Positions 1 through 12,899 of a stretch of DNA of 64,000 nt are shown here, in pieces. This DNA is from Trileptium ribeirensis. Lineage: Eukaryota > Nematoda > Enoplea > Enoplida > Thoracostomopsidae. The stretch's first letter is position 1; every line of letters begins with the position of its first letter. The notes under the pieces were generated by a model that did not search any database, was not told the origin of the DNA, and saw only the letters and a program-made list of their open reading frames with translations. The DNA lies in NCBI GenBank assembly GCA_030248225.1, contig JASANE010020350.1:1-64000 (forward strand), read 5' to 3'. A program made the position numbers and the translations under genes.

Positions 1-3000
1 TCATGCCACTAGATACGTGGGCCAGAATAGGGGCCAGGCCGAACACCCTGGTTAACCCGCCGGCAGCCTACTAAGCTAAGCGGTTCCCTTGGGTCGTCGC
101 GTAGATCACCGGGGAGTCGTGGAAGCCGGGGTTGTCCGGGCACCACGCCAAGAAAAATGGTGGTGCAGCTGGGATCCCTTAGGGCCAGAACTGGTCCTAG
201 TACAACAGGTACAAGATGAATTGGGTTATTACGTGAACCTAGTAAAGTTTATCTCTATTTCGGCCGCTTGAGGCCGGAGTTCGCTCAGCAGGAAGGTTTG
301 ACCAATATATATGGCCCCCACAGGGTTCCGACAGTTCCCTGAGAGTTTATAGTCGGATCCGTGGCCCTAAACGATAGTTTTTTGTCGTATTCTGTAATCA
401 ATTACTTTGTGACGCTAGTGTACTTCGATCGGGTAAACTTTGTATCGGACAGTAATGATGGTTATTTATACGAGCGTGATAAGTTTTGCAGTTTTGATGG
501 ACCTTGTTCTCGCTTTGATTATTTCTTTTGGTTAACATGCAAGAGACAAACGACACGCGTCGAGGCTTGACTCCTGCAGGACGCTGGCCGATGGACACGA
601 CAAAACACGTAGAACATATAACCGCTGCTAGAAAAGGAACGCTAGACAACCCGTTTTGAATTTATTTTTGTATTTATTTGAAGATATATACTGGCACGGT
701 ATGGTAACACGTGGTACAAAAAAGAACACTTTACAGTATATGTAATTGCAGAAACTTTACGTGATAACGCTCATAAGGCAACCGCAAGTAGCAGAATTGA
801 CGCGACCCATTGGCCCTACAGTGGAGGTGTCGTAATAACTGTAAAACTGGCCCGATGGAGCCTTCCCCGCTCCTTGAGCTTTAAAAGTAAATCGAGATGA
901 AAACGAAGGACACGGAATTTAGAATCGCGATGGAAGTCAGGGACCATTATTCGCTCTGAATGCAGCGATGTGGGACGGACAAAGTGCATGCCAAAAATAA
1001 CGGACAATGATAGTAACAAAAGCAGTATGCATGGAAATAACAGTACAACATCTTGTATGGTACAAATATTACAACGTATCACGGATTATTCAATTCCTTA
1101 ATTCGATAATCGATTTGCCTAACATATCCTTTGCGGAACTTTGCTTTTATACTGGACCAGTAGTGTATGAATTATAATTCCCTAATAAGATCACCGGTTG
1201 CCGGACGGCTATGTGACTAATACGGTGGACGGGGTTGGGTACTCCCGATTTCAGATACAAATAGCGAGCAAGTGTCACAATGAGTATCCTACTGTGTTTG
1301 ACAAATCGTATGTTTGCACGGTGTATTTGATCCATAAGTGCCTTGGGGCACAAATGCATTTCGGGCCATAGAGTCTGCAATGGCGCGCAATCGGACGCAT
1401 TAAAGAATATCGTTTTTCAGTGGAGTAAAATCTGCTGAAGCGTGAGTCTAAACCAATGCGACACTCAAAACGGCGCGGCCTGCGACATTCCACACTCCGT
1501 ACTTTTCCATTTGAGTTTTATTTATATCTATAGAAACTGTTTAACCATATATAACGAGTCCAGGGGTAACTTCGCTTTCCGTGACGCGTAGGTCTAACCC
1601 TTTAGTTAGCATTACCCTGGTTTTAGTCTACGCGTACATTTGAACATTGCAGCCTTGGGTCGAATCCGCTCCGTAAGGGAAAGAGCAATGTGGACGAGCA
1701 GTTATGCAAGGAATGATCACGGGGCAGTGCTAAACTTTCATCATGTTAACCAAAGACTTTGAGGTGACTATTAGAGGTCTAACGTTCCACTGTGTTCAGC
1801 GCTTCAAGATCGCTGACCACCGTGTTCGATATCAGATCGTTTTGTGTTTTGTGGACGGTGGAAGCATGTCTCCGACCATAAGTCTCAAGACAGAAAAGAC
1901 CATGGGACAATATTAACGTTTAGTTCCGTACCTTTAATACTTCACCTAAGGGCTTAAATGTACGGACTTTTCATCGGTCTTCTAATTCGAAACCGAATCA
2001 AATTCACTTTTGGCCTTTTCCCCAATCGCGGGACCTAGCTTTTTGACCGGTCGGGGCAACATCGTCGGCCTATGAATTTTAAAAGAGAATTTGACCCCAC
2101 TATCCTAGGCTAAGTAGCATCCTATTAGAATTTGATTGTTTGTCATTTGGTCAAGGTTGAAAGTTTATGTGTCGCTAGCGTTCTCTTCGTTCGGTATCCG
2201 GAAATTTAGCCGGTGGCCGTGGGGAATCAAACGTTTTTCTCCTTCTTAGTGATACTGGACGACGAGGACCAAAAAGTCCAACAGGACCCGTGTCATTTCC
2301 CTAGCTGGGTTTCGATCCTACATGATCAAGTTCAAAATTTAGCGAATATACACATGTATTAACCACTCGACCATCCTGTTTTTTATCGGTTGTAAACTGA
2401 TTAATTACATAATAGACGCATTTACAAACAGGTAACCGGTTATAAGGGAAGGATGTCTTAGGTTATCGGGTCGGGCGATCTTGAGGGTTCGTCGGGATTG
2501 GCTGATTGCGGATGCCGATGGATCAACCGTGGTCAATCCGATATTTCAGTCCCGCAATTCTGGCATAATTCCTCGAGGATACTCTGGTATCTCGAGGACG
2601 TGTTGATCGCCTGATATAACGCTTCACGGCAAGGGCTGATCCACTCAACCACAAACATGGGTATTCCCACCCTAACCTTCCCTTGAACCGGTGCTCGGGA
2701 GGGCAGCGGCAATGGACGCGCCCCTTTTTTGTTCGGCTCAATGCACTGTGATGTTTTGCTCTTCCGGAGACATTCTTAGGGAAGTAGAGTATCTCTTCAT
2801 TTCCACTCTATTTTTTCCACTGCCTGTATTATAAACGAAACGGGGCAATTTAATATTGCTATCCCGTGTTTCGGATTTATGAGCAAAATGCGACTGCGGG
2901 CTCGTACCACGGTACGCGAAGGGTTGAATCGCGACACTCGCGTGAACCTGTATCGTGGTGCGTTCATTTGCTCGGAGCGACAGAGTTGACGCTCCATTGA

Positions 3001-6000
3001 CGGTTCTGAGCTCTTGAAGCTCGGGTGAGAGGCTGATGCCATTTCCCCTTTTTCTATCCTTTCTATTCGGGCGGTATTTCAGATAAATTTTAACTGGGGG
3101 CATGAGTTTGGCCTCAAAGTCGGGCTAGCCGACCTGACATTCTACTAGGGTCAGTTGAAGAGAAATGAGGAAGCTTTTATTGCTTGAACGGGCGTTTGGC
3201 ATAGAGGTGCTATTTATTCCTGGGCTAACATTGTCATTATTATTGAATGGTCCGTCGTCCCGGCTGTCGAACCGATAGACCGGACATACTAAAGACTGGG
3301 GGCCATAGGGTTTTGGGGCGTAAGCTGAAGTTTATCATTCTTGATCGATCCTATCTCTGATGTTAGCAATTTTGTTCATTTTCGTCGTGGTTACCACCGC
3401 AGCGTGCAGTGCATAACCCAGGTATGGTTAAGACTAAACCCGTAAGTGGCCTAGTCTTATTGATAAGGAATTCCTTGGCACAAAATGGCGTTTTATTTCT
3501 CAGTGCGTGACTTCCAATTTTTGTGGGGCTGGGAGCGTTCCCCGTCGGTTGCCTAACCTATTCCTAAGGAAGTCCGAGCGTACCTGATGACCATGTAATG
3601 AGTGACCAGTACTCAATGAGAGCAATAACTCACGTAAGCTTAAGACTTTGCTGGGCAATTATCTGAACGTACCATTTGAGGAGGCTTAGTGGTCAACGAC
3701 GGTTCCATTCAAACGACATCACCACTTTTTGTATGGCCTGGATTTGCTTCCGGGTCAATATATTGCGCGCAGCCTCAGTTGGTCGGAGTGACTATTATCC
3801 TCGAAATCAGTAACTTCGGTGGAATGAATATTTCGTGGGGAAATAATCTCCAACGAATTTCATTGTCCTGAAGGTAGTTTACGTTTACTTTTCTCCATGC
3901 ATTTTTGAATGGCCTGAGGATATATCCAGGCTAGTCCATATGGAACATGTTGATGGTCGGGAGTTGTTTCATGAGGCTGTGGAAACACGGGCTAGCGTTG
4001 ACGTTGATATTTGACAAGGTATTTAAAGGCTTGGGGGGATCGCGACTGATACATTTGAGCAGGATTTTACATCATCAATGCTACTATTTGTTAGTCTGGG
4101 AAAGCTCCCGGGCTAGTCATCGAGCAGGGCGGAATGCCCAGGGGCATTCCTCGGTTTCCTCATAGTGGACCATATTGAGAAAAATTTGGCTGCTATGCAA
4201 CTCCTAAAGGGGCAAGTTATTTTTGTGCTGATATTACCTATCGATTTTCTGACGGACCCTCTAAAGGGACCAAAGCTAATGAACGCGTTGTGGAAGTAGG
4301 GTGCTCTCCCACCTAAAACCTAGGAGGGGTATTTCTCCAACTATAATTGAGTCGGCTAGGAGGGCTTAAATTTGCTCAAAAAATGGTCAGTAATATTTGA
4401 GGATTTTGGTGCGTAGTTAGCGTTGATGTATCTGGCGAAATAAGAGTGATTGTATAATCCTGGGTCGTTGAATATCTAGAGCAATCACTGGACTATAAAT
4501 TGAGAGATAGGCGCACGTATCTGCCTGAGCAGGCCCTGACAATAGCGCTCTCAAATCGGCACACATTTCATACTCTAAGGGGGGAGCGAGTTGTACTGAG
4601 TTTGATGGTGCTTTTCCGAACCGATGTTATTGTTTTCTTTACATTAATAAAGAGCAGGCTCCTGTCGAACTTTTTTGGGTAGAACTATTCTTGGACATTA
4701 ATTCGGGGCCGTATGGGCGTTTGCTCTACTCTTGCATTGACTGTGACGCCTTGTAAATAAGGTCCGAAGTAAGGCCTGCACTTTTGGCCGTTCGAATTAG
4801 TTTTGATAGATTTCCCTGAATACCTATGAATTTCGACGTATCCTGGCCTAGAAATGAACTGGCAAGTAGGGCCCGCAATTTAGACCCGATCTTTTAATAT
4901 TTCCTCCTTCTACGTCACTGATCCCCAATCCCCAATTTTGGTATTTTGCTGCTCGTGTGTCGTATGTAACTGGAATGCGGTGCGATTTCCACTGCACTGT
5001 ACTTCCTTGAACGATGGTGATTTTAATATTTCATCGCTCGCTCGGCATATAATTTTGAGAGTGCAACTCTGTCATCGTGCGAGCAAAATACCTATGACAG
5101 AGAGGGATATATCTGACAGTAAATCTGGAATATACAAACCTGAATCGAAATCTGAACCCCGAATATATATATCTGAATCTGAACCCCAAATGTATATACG
5201 ACCTAACGGGTCACAATGCCGAAAGTAAAGAAAACGTGAAAAGTCAGCGATCATGGAAAAATTTCAGGGTTTTGCACTCATGGGGTCTGAGGAAAATCAT
5301 TTCTCACATCCGAACTAGTTTCAAAGGGTGAGGGAATGTGCAAAAATTTATGTTTTACTACCAGGTTTCGTCTAAACCTGCCCTTGTCGTAATTTTGGTT
5401 GTGTTGAACCCTTGACCTCTTATTCCCTACTGATTATATCGATATAGATTCCCAGTGGTTACTTGCCAATCCATGATCAGTTAATAGACGAATCAGATCT
5501 ATTTGCGAAATTTTGCTAGTAATGCCAGAGAGGGTCGGGTCAATCCGATGTAAACATAATGTGGCGTATTCCCGGCTGGGAAGAGACACGGGTTTACACT
5601 GAACAGGCACTTCTTACAAGTTTGAATAACCCTGTTGAAATTTGACATCCTAAGAAAGTTTTTTCTATGTACAGTCTGACAAATTCTCGATATAACAAGC
5701 GAACCACATGAACTTTTATCTGTCTTCGGCACGATTGGATGTACTAGTATCCGGTAAAAATATGGAATGCCCTTCAAGGGTCTTTGATAAATGTGTGCAG
5801 CCTAACATCCAAATGCATCCATGGTCCGAAGAGGAAGGATGGTCAGAATTGCTATGAAACTTACCACAGTCCTGGCGGACTTGTTTTCGTAAGACACGTG
5901 CGTTGTTGGAATCGCGGGGCTTACGCTGACCTTGGGTGCATTTGGAGGTCGCGATATTTGATCGGGCTTGCTCATAAGTTCACAAATCTCCATAAAATGA

Positions 6001-6586
6001 TGTATAAATATACGTTACGGTATGGTGGCGGTGTATTTTAAGGTTGAGGCATCAGGATTTGGCTATTCTCTGGTCTGTATTATTGTCAAGTAGAAAAATA
6101 TAAATGAGTTGATTCAAAAATGTTGATTTCAACCTAGAAATTCGAGAAGGAGCGAAATATGTACAAATAAAAATCGCAAGCATTAAACTGATTGCATAAT
6201 TATATTGAATAATGATTAACATACAAAAAGAAAGCATCATCGAGGCAAGTAAGCATTTGATAAAAAGATCCGGTGCTGTAGCACCCGGTTTGAATCCCGA
6301 AGTAAGGTGCTCACACTTAGTCAACCCTAGAATTTTGCATTTCGAACTTGACCAGGGGCCATGTCTTGCCTCGTGCGCCAGGCCTTAACACCCAAATTTT
6401 CTTAGCTTGCCTATAAGTATTTTGTTAGTTTACCCACCTAGGGCAGAGTAGGGTATGCAAAGGCCCCTGCCCTTTACCGAAGGACGTGATTCGTTCGGCC
6501 CCGATCGATCGCGGTCCGGGCGCCGAATATTCTACTAAGATTAATAAATTTTACACGTGTTGCAATATTCCAATAATCCCAGTAAC
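1..6586. other. No recognisable gene; relatively G+C-rich intergenic or decayed DNA
   Basis: I see no gene, RNA gene or intact mobile element here. All reading frames are short (longest about 120 codons) and none shows a family motif. The stretch is visibly richer in G+C than the region after 17 kb and resembles the composition of the LTR element that follows, so it may be old retrotransposon debris, but no LTR, YxDD or integrase motif could be found. Local details are short word repeats near 5120-5200 (the word CTGAACCCC recurs) and an imperfect nested inverted repeat near 1560-1635 (CCAGGGGTAA against TTACCCTGG, with ACGCGTAG against CTACGCGT). Confidence 0.5.
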
Positions 6587-8327
6587 TGCTTTTCCAAGCA
6601 AAGTTCGTTCTCTATCAAATTTATGCCCGTGATCAACTCAGGGAAAAATTCTCTGAAATCCTAACTCGGCTCAGTAGGCTAGAAAATTATGGATCCATCG
6701 CATCCAAAATATGTTTTGTGTTCTACCTATGATCACGGGGAACCAGAGAGACTTCGACCGAAACTTTCCTAACTAAGATTCGCACGAGAACCCGGTCAGA
6801 TGTTGGTTATTCCAGGCTTTAATTAGTGTAGCATTTCTTCGACCAGAGGGGAGGGCCATGTGACGGACGGAGAAATCAACTCAATGGACAATACTTGCTA
6901 CAAACAAACTCAGCTATTTTATGGATAATGATTGGCCTATTCACGCCTAACCTTGGGTAAATTAAACCCCCTTATTGTCGTCTGAACTCCCCACCCGTAC
7001 TTACATCCTCGGTCCCTGCGATCAGCAGCAGCTTGTACCCTTTCACGTGGAACTGGACGCCATGTCTATTCCTCGTCGACCATCCGATCCAAGTCGTCGT
7101 GCAAAACAAAATCAAAACGTCGTTGAATCAATAAGTAACATGTCCAAGGAGCCGGTCAGTAAAGTCGATCGAACTCCGTGGTGTCGGAGCCAAACCTATT
7201 CACTGATTTTTAGCAGTTGTCCTAACCTCGAAATTTTCTCCCATGTATTAAGGTCTAAATTTTGTCGCCGGCCAATCGGAGGAGATTTTTTGTCGCCCCT
7301 TACTTTCAATTTTAATTCCGATCGCCAGTCGGAAAGGTTCCAAAAGTTTGGAATTTTGGCGCTTACCGTAAACCACGAGTTGCTTAGGGAGAGTCGAAAG
7401 CAATAGAGGGACATCTGTGAAATTGGGGCGAAGGTTGAAATTTCGCCCATTGTTTTCATTCGGTTTAATCTCTTGTTTACGTCTGGAGATGCAGACGATC
7501 CCACGTTAAAACAAAATTCCTAAAAGATGGAGTGCTAAATTATTAAGAAAATTATAGTTTAAATCAAAGTTAAAATATTAATAATATCGAACAATCGAAA
7601 ATTCATTTGTTCTTCCCAAGCTCAGTCGTGATCTTCGACTCATATTTTGTCGTTGAAGCTCTAGTGTAACTATGCCAGCACGTGCAGACATTACACGTTG
7701 TTCTGTCTGTCTACAAGGATTATTTATCTCCAATGAATGCCGCGCCACCTTTTGTTCCTCGCCGTCAACGTTGGCACACCGATGGTCTTTTTCTATGGAG
7801 CGCACGCAGCAGCAGGTAAACATTACACCTTTAAGTGTGTGTCAGGGTGTTTGTATTTATCCTGAGTTCAAATTTCCATGAGACTGCAATCGCGTCACAG
7901 GCGTCCCGGGGGGCACGCACCGAGGAACGGGACGCTCCCGAGAGCCAGGGATGGGGCACCCCCTGGGGAATATCCTGCCGACAGAGCACTCCCGCCCGGC
8001 ACCCACTGGGGCCACGGCGGGGTTCCAAACCTTCCCCCTTGTTCCCCTATATACCTATGTACCTACATACATTTCTAAATTCGTAAAACTTACGAATTTA
8101 GTCGCTGTTTGTTTTTATTTTACTATATAGGTATATATTATTTATATAATTATATATGTCTATTCTTTGTTTTTATTTTCTTACATATTTATATATATAT
8201 AGATTCATAAAGGTTTATATTAAAATTATTAATATTACTAATTATTAAGTTAATATTTTAAGTAATATTTTAAAGACAAAGAGAAAAGAACGAGACATAG
8301 GAGAGGGACAGACAGAGAAGGAGAACA
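6587..8327 (-). repeat. LTR copy 1 (3' LTR of the minus-strand element)
   Basis: This copy aligns with 14033-15801 along its length, apart from one inverted inner block. Recognisable landmarks in order are a conserved start (TGcttttccaagc), a moderately G+C-rich half, a C/G-rich patch near 7900-8030, an AT-rich part near 8090-8270, and a purine-rich end. Small ORFs inside it are mirrored in the other copy and are probably not genes. Confidence 0.8.
7624..7829 (+). other. LTR inner block in orientation opposite to the block at 15101-15304
   Basis: The approximately 205-bp block from the GTCGTGATCTTCGAC word to the GTAAACATTACAC word matches the other LTR only after reverse-complementing, while sequence on both sides matches directly. 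A short ORF starting MPARADITRC is therefore on the plus strand here and on the minus strand in the other LTR. Boundaries are good to about 10 bases. Confidence 0.8.
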
Positions 8328-8475
8328 AAGGAGAGAGAAAGAAAACAGAAAGAAATAGAAAAGAAAGACGATACACCACGAAGAAAGAGAACGACAGCAG
8401 ACAACGAGGAAACAAACAAAAGAACGACCGAAAAACTCGGATAGAGAGTGACAGAAAAAGAAAACAAAGTGGCAG
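8272..8475 (+). repeat. Purine-rich strand-asymmetric tract
   Basis: About 200 bases are almost wholly A and G on the plus strand (GA-rich words such as GAGAGAAAGAAAA). The tract crosses the LTR-interior border at 8327. For a minus-strand element the polypurine primer tract should be purine-rich on the minus strand at this border, so this tract has the wrong polarity. Confidence 0.6.
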
Positions 8476-8904
8476 AAGAAGGGTATAGGGGCAAGGGGTT
8501 CCCGTGGGAATTTCGAGGGGCTGGGGTTAAATTCGATCCCATGACGAAAAATGGGTTAGATTGATACCAAACACGAGGCGGTTAGGCCCAATATCAAGGC
8601 CTGGCCCACACGGGTCGGTTTATATATAAGTATTGGGAGCTTTGGCAGGCTCTCCTGGCTTAGCGGCTGGGCAGAACGATGCGCCAGGGCTATCATTGCA
8701 CTCATGATGAGAAGCCGATTCGGATGAAGGGGTCGCATGCCGACATTTAGGATCGGTGTAAAAATATTACTATTTTACAAAATGACAGGAAAGTAGATAT
8801 CGACTTCTACAGTACACAGTAAGAAATGACATACTCGCCACGCCGCCATAAACGACAAGCTAGCACTCAACAAAGCGATGCGGTCAGGATGGTGGGATTT
8901 GTTG

Positions 8905-9543
8905 CTAAAATGTATATTGCTCTACACCTCTTCTATAAAAGAAGCTGTGGACATCCCATTTTTGTCTAAGAATAGCCTCAATCAGGTAGGGTGCCTCTAA
9001 CAATAGTTGATGAAGTTCAATACTAGCTTCCTGGAAAGTGTGCTTCATTGAGGGAGAGCGGATGCCCATATGATAAGACCAACAAGGCGACAGGGCCCCG
9101 GTAGTAGTAACTACCGCGCAAGAAGTCGTTAAGGTACCCGTATAGGTCCACTGTCCATAATACTCTGTGAAACAACATTTATCGCTCGCTATGGGTGACT
9201 GCGTGTGATGGATTTCACCACATTCCCAACACAGCGGGCGTTTTCCTAACTCCGCCTCAAATTCTCGTTCCATAACTTGTTGGAATGTATGACCGACACA
9301 GTCCGCTACCAACTCCATGAATCGTTCCAGTGAGAACAGAGATTGTGCATTAAAATATAGCCCTCCCATGGGTTGTTCTAAGGGAGAAACAGCACCCAGC
9401 AGAAGACGCAGCGCAGCGGCGTCCCGCTGGAAAGCTTCTTTGGTACTCGCTTCAGATCGCAATTCGAAAATACTGCTTAGGTTATTGAGCTGTTCTAGCA
9501 CGACAAGCGTGCGACGGTACAATAATCCCAGCGGTTGAAGCAC
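8905..9543 (-). pseudogene. Unrecognised 212-codon ORF in the LTR element
   Basis: This is the longest open frame inside the element and lies nearest the 3' LTR. It contains a Cys-rich stretch (CWECGEIHH, then CC 11 to 12 residues later) that could bind a metal but is not a standard gag zinc knuckle. The N-terminal half is Leu- and Glu-rich and may be helical. I do not recognise a retroviral or host family. Its position would fit a 3'-terminal gene or a captured fragment. No start-deciding signal is visible, and it may simply be the last undamaged piece of a longer decayed frame. Confidence 0.35.
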
Positions 9544-9856
9544 ACTAACCTTACAGGAACATGATGTTTCCGTGGATGTTTCATATAGATCGAATGAGGC
9601 ACTCGGCTAGGCTAGCGCTAAAGTTATCGACAAGTTCAATTTGGGGGTACCGATAACCTTAAAACTCATGTCGATCGGCAGGAACGGTGAACAATGTGTC
9701 TGAGTCAGCCAAGGATTCGGTTATGTTCATTGTGAGAAATGGGCCTCATTGTTCCACATTCGATCGGATGTCGGTTAGTTAAATGGAGTCCATATAAATG
9801 TTGTAGTTGTTTGACCAGATCGTCGGCGCGTTCGTCGTTAGCCTCACATACCAAGT

Positions 9857-12406
9857 TCAGTAAGTTCTCCGTTCAAGACAAGCTTCCGATTCCTTAGTCT
9901 CCACAAGGATGGACTCCTCCGAGTTACCCGGGAACATACAAGGTCTCCCTTCGACGGATTCGTCTTTCATTATCACAGTTAAGCTAGAAGGGAACTCCGA
10001 ATTACCCAAGGGCATACTAGGCACCTCTTCGACGCGTTCCAAGGTATCGCTTGACGTACTAACCAAAGTATCGGACGAATGATCTAAATTACCCAGGGAA
10101 GACGAGGCATACGAGGCAACCCTTCGACAGGATCTCCGTACTCGCTACTTGAGTTAAATAGGTTCGCTAGACCCAACTCGCTCGCTCCTTTCGATTCGCC
10201 CTGCTCTCTATCCAACTCTTCAGTTTCATTCTGATGGGTTTCGTTACTGGCATCATCGCCATCTTCGGAGCGGATAGAGAGTTGGCTCATCTGAAAGCTT
10301 AGGTCGACCCCTTCATCTGAGAGTTTGCAGTAACTCATTAGCGTTGTGGCGCACTTCCCAGACTCCTTCACGATGCCATGAACTCGCATCTGGCTCAGGC
10401 TCGTGTCGATAGAAACTTTCGTTAGGGTCTTCCCAATTAGCCCAGAATTCTTCGTCATCTATCATTCACGCTTCGTCAATCTCACTATCCTCGCTTTCAT
10501 CATCGCTCTCGCCAGACTCCTCAGGAGCCACTACTATCTCGTAGGGCACAGCTTAACTTAGAGTACACACATTCGCTTTGTTACTGTGGTTTACAACGCT
10601 CGCTTCGGATCCGTTACGCTCGCAGATAATTGTCACTGATTCCCGGGATTGGTTAGATTCGGTTCCGCTCAGTTCTACTAGTTCAACTTCATTATTACTA
10701 TCAACTTCACTATCCGTTTCCTCACTAATCTCACATAACTTACTACTAGACACGACGTTGCGCGCTTCAACGACGGGCCAAATTCTATCACCCCATCATC
10801 GCTATCCCCGTACCTGGACAGACCCCGAGCCATACTTTCAGCTCCAACGATCATGCCCGCCTCTTCGGTAGGACAGTACGCAACTTGTTCTCTACCTCTG
10901 CATGGATACGGACGACAAGAGCAGCCCCGGTCAGCATGAAGGATGGACCCAATGACTGTAGAACCTCTTGCCGATGAGGTCGGGAAAGTCACCTCGGGTC
11001 CATTGCCGTTTTAAAACAACATTCAATTATATCCACTACATCTTCCTCATCACTCGCTAGTAATTCTCCGATGCTACAAGCGCTACCTAACTCAGTAGGA
11101 ACATTACACTCACACGACTCACAATTCTCACATTCGCACGAGGGACGAATCAATCGCTAGTAATTCTCCGATGCTACAAGCGCTACCTAACTCAGTAGGA
11201 ACATTACACTCACACTACTCACAATTCTCACATTCGCACGAGGGACGAACTGCGCGGCAACTCGACTTACAGACTACATTATCTGACCTATAATTTTGAA
11301 CGTAACTAGGATTACTCGACTCCAAGAGGGTTCTAACAACGTTCGAGCTAACCTCCATCGTTCCTGATCGCTCTCCGATCTGTAAAATCTCCATGGGTGC
11401 CTCACACGGCAACCCGAATGAGTCCGTGCTTACTCGAGCCACATCCAGGTCATCTGCGTCCACGCCGGAATAATTATTACCATCTACATCATCATCAACT
11501 CGGGGCCGGCATGTACCACTACCTGCCCTGACTACGGTTTTGAAGCATACACCATCCGGTTGCCCGTCACTCTCACTCCTTCGTCTCTCTACTAAATGGC
11601 CAGCTTCAGAGGAGGAATAAAATGATGGCTTCATTTCATTTCTCACTTCATTCATAACAACTTCCTCTCTCATATTGACTGCAGTGATCTCCAAAGAGCT
11701 TGGGGTCCCGGGACGCCAACCTGAGGTGTTTACCTGGGGTCTGCTGGCAATAAAATTAGCATCATTATCATCCTAATTATAACCAAAACTACCTAACCTA
11801 CCTACGCTAATACTCTCCTCAATTTCGCGAATCTCCATTTCACCACTATTGCTTTCTACGGCCGTTATTGTCCGTATGTTCATGCCTAGTTCACGCTCGA
11901 CCAGGGTATGGTTGCCCGATGGGTCGACGCTTCGCTCGCTCGCTGCTATATTTACAAGCGGTTCGGCACCGTTGTACGGTGCGTTTACATATAACATGGA
12001 ATACCCATCACCCAAATATCCCTCTTTTTGGTATTTTGTATTTTCTACACTATGTACAGTATTTACAAACGTCGTACTGGCCCGGATGCTTGTCTTGGCA
12101 GTCGTAGAATAGTCGTTCAGGCTCATAGTCAGTTTCGTATGATTGATACGTTCCAGCGATTTCAGGCCAACTGGTCGGCTGAACCTCCTCGTGGCTCCGA
12201 GCGTAATGTGCACCGTCACCACGCGGAGCTGATACGAGCAGGCTCGCTTGCCTCCAAATCGGACCTTCCATCATTTCAGTCGCGTCCATGTACTCATCAG
12301 TCATTGTAGAGTAATCGTCTTCGTCCTCGTACATTGGTTCTTCAATGGTAGCGATAGCGTTTACTTGTCCAGTTTGTTCACCAAACCCTAGTTTTCCTTT
12401 TATCAT
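9857..12406 (-). pseudogene. Frameshifted acidic/Ser-rich coding remnants, function unknown
   Basis: Successive minus-strand fragments (12406-12050, 12222-11773, 11694-11215, 10753-10553, 10458-10084, 10066-9857) are rich in Glu, Asp, Ser and Asn, as if one long acidic protein had been broken by frameshifts. The upstream fragment ends in a Cys/His cluster (DCQDKHPGQYDVCKYC), which resembles a metal-binding site. I searched the minus strand for Y-x-D-D and found only acidic runs such as VDDDVD and YEDEDDY, none in a reverse-transcriptase context. The region occupies the place of pol, but I cannot assign it. Confidence 0.4.
11054..11249. repeat. 100-bp tandem duplication inside the LTR element
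   Basis: The unit starting TCGCTAGTAATTCTCC occurs at 11054 and again at 11154, exactly 100 bases later. The two copies are nearly identical, with one G/T difference around 11115 against 11215. Because 100 is not a multiple of three, the second copy is read in a different frame from the first. Confidence 0.9.
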
Positions 12407-12899
12407 TCCTAACCCTCAACTCAACGCATCTAATCGATGATTGGCGGCTGGACTAGTTTCTCTGGTCGATCGACCTCGCGATGCGTTACAGTTCAGCTGA
12501 GTCCAACAGCGCGGAATGGTGCCATTTTCTTGAGTCCAATTTCCTCCGTACATGTTACGGTTAGGTTAGGCGGGAGCTCAGAAGTTCCGATAAGGTTGTG
12601 GAGGCCCGTTACGAGATGGTTGATAGCCACTGGCCTTATTCGGCCGGGCGTTGGAATTGCCAAACGAGCGACATGCAAAGTTATCGTTATAACCACGGGT
12701 GCCGCTAGTATACCCTCGAAGAGGTTGATATAGGGCCCAAGTGGAGCGGTTTAGTCCGCTCGAGCGCATACCGCCATTCACCTGGATATTCCATGTTTGG
12801 TTGTTCCACCCAACGTTATTTCGATACGCGTATCCTCCCTCAGATCGCCGAGCCGAATCCCCACGGTTAAATTATTAGGTGGTCTGGGGTACACCCCAG

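Noticed and set aside
1..360. G+C-rich start that at first looked like the 3' end of large-subunit rRNA
   Set aside because: No conserved rRNA block could be recognised on either strand, and the sequence runs on without a spacer or further rRNA gene.
398..5254. Many short ORFs in the first 5 kb
   Set aside because: All are short, overlap on both strands and lack motifs or splice context.
6275..6305. B-box-like word GGTTTGAATCCC
   Set aside because: No A-box at tRNA spacing and no cloverleaf can be drawn.
7578..7881. Overlapping ORFs on both strands in the LTRs (the MPARADITRC frame)
   Set aside because: They track the flipped LTR block and occur in both LTRs with different endings; no protein signature.
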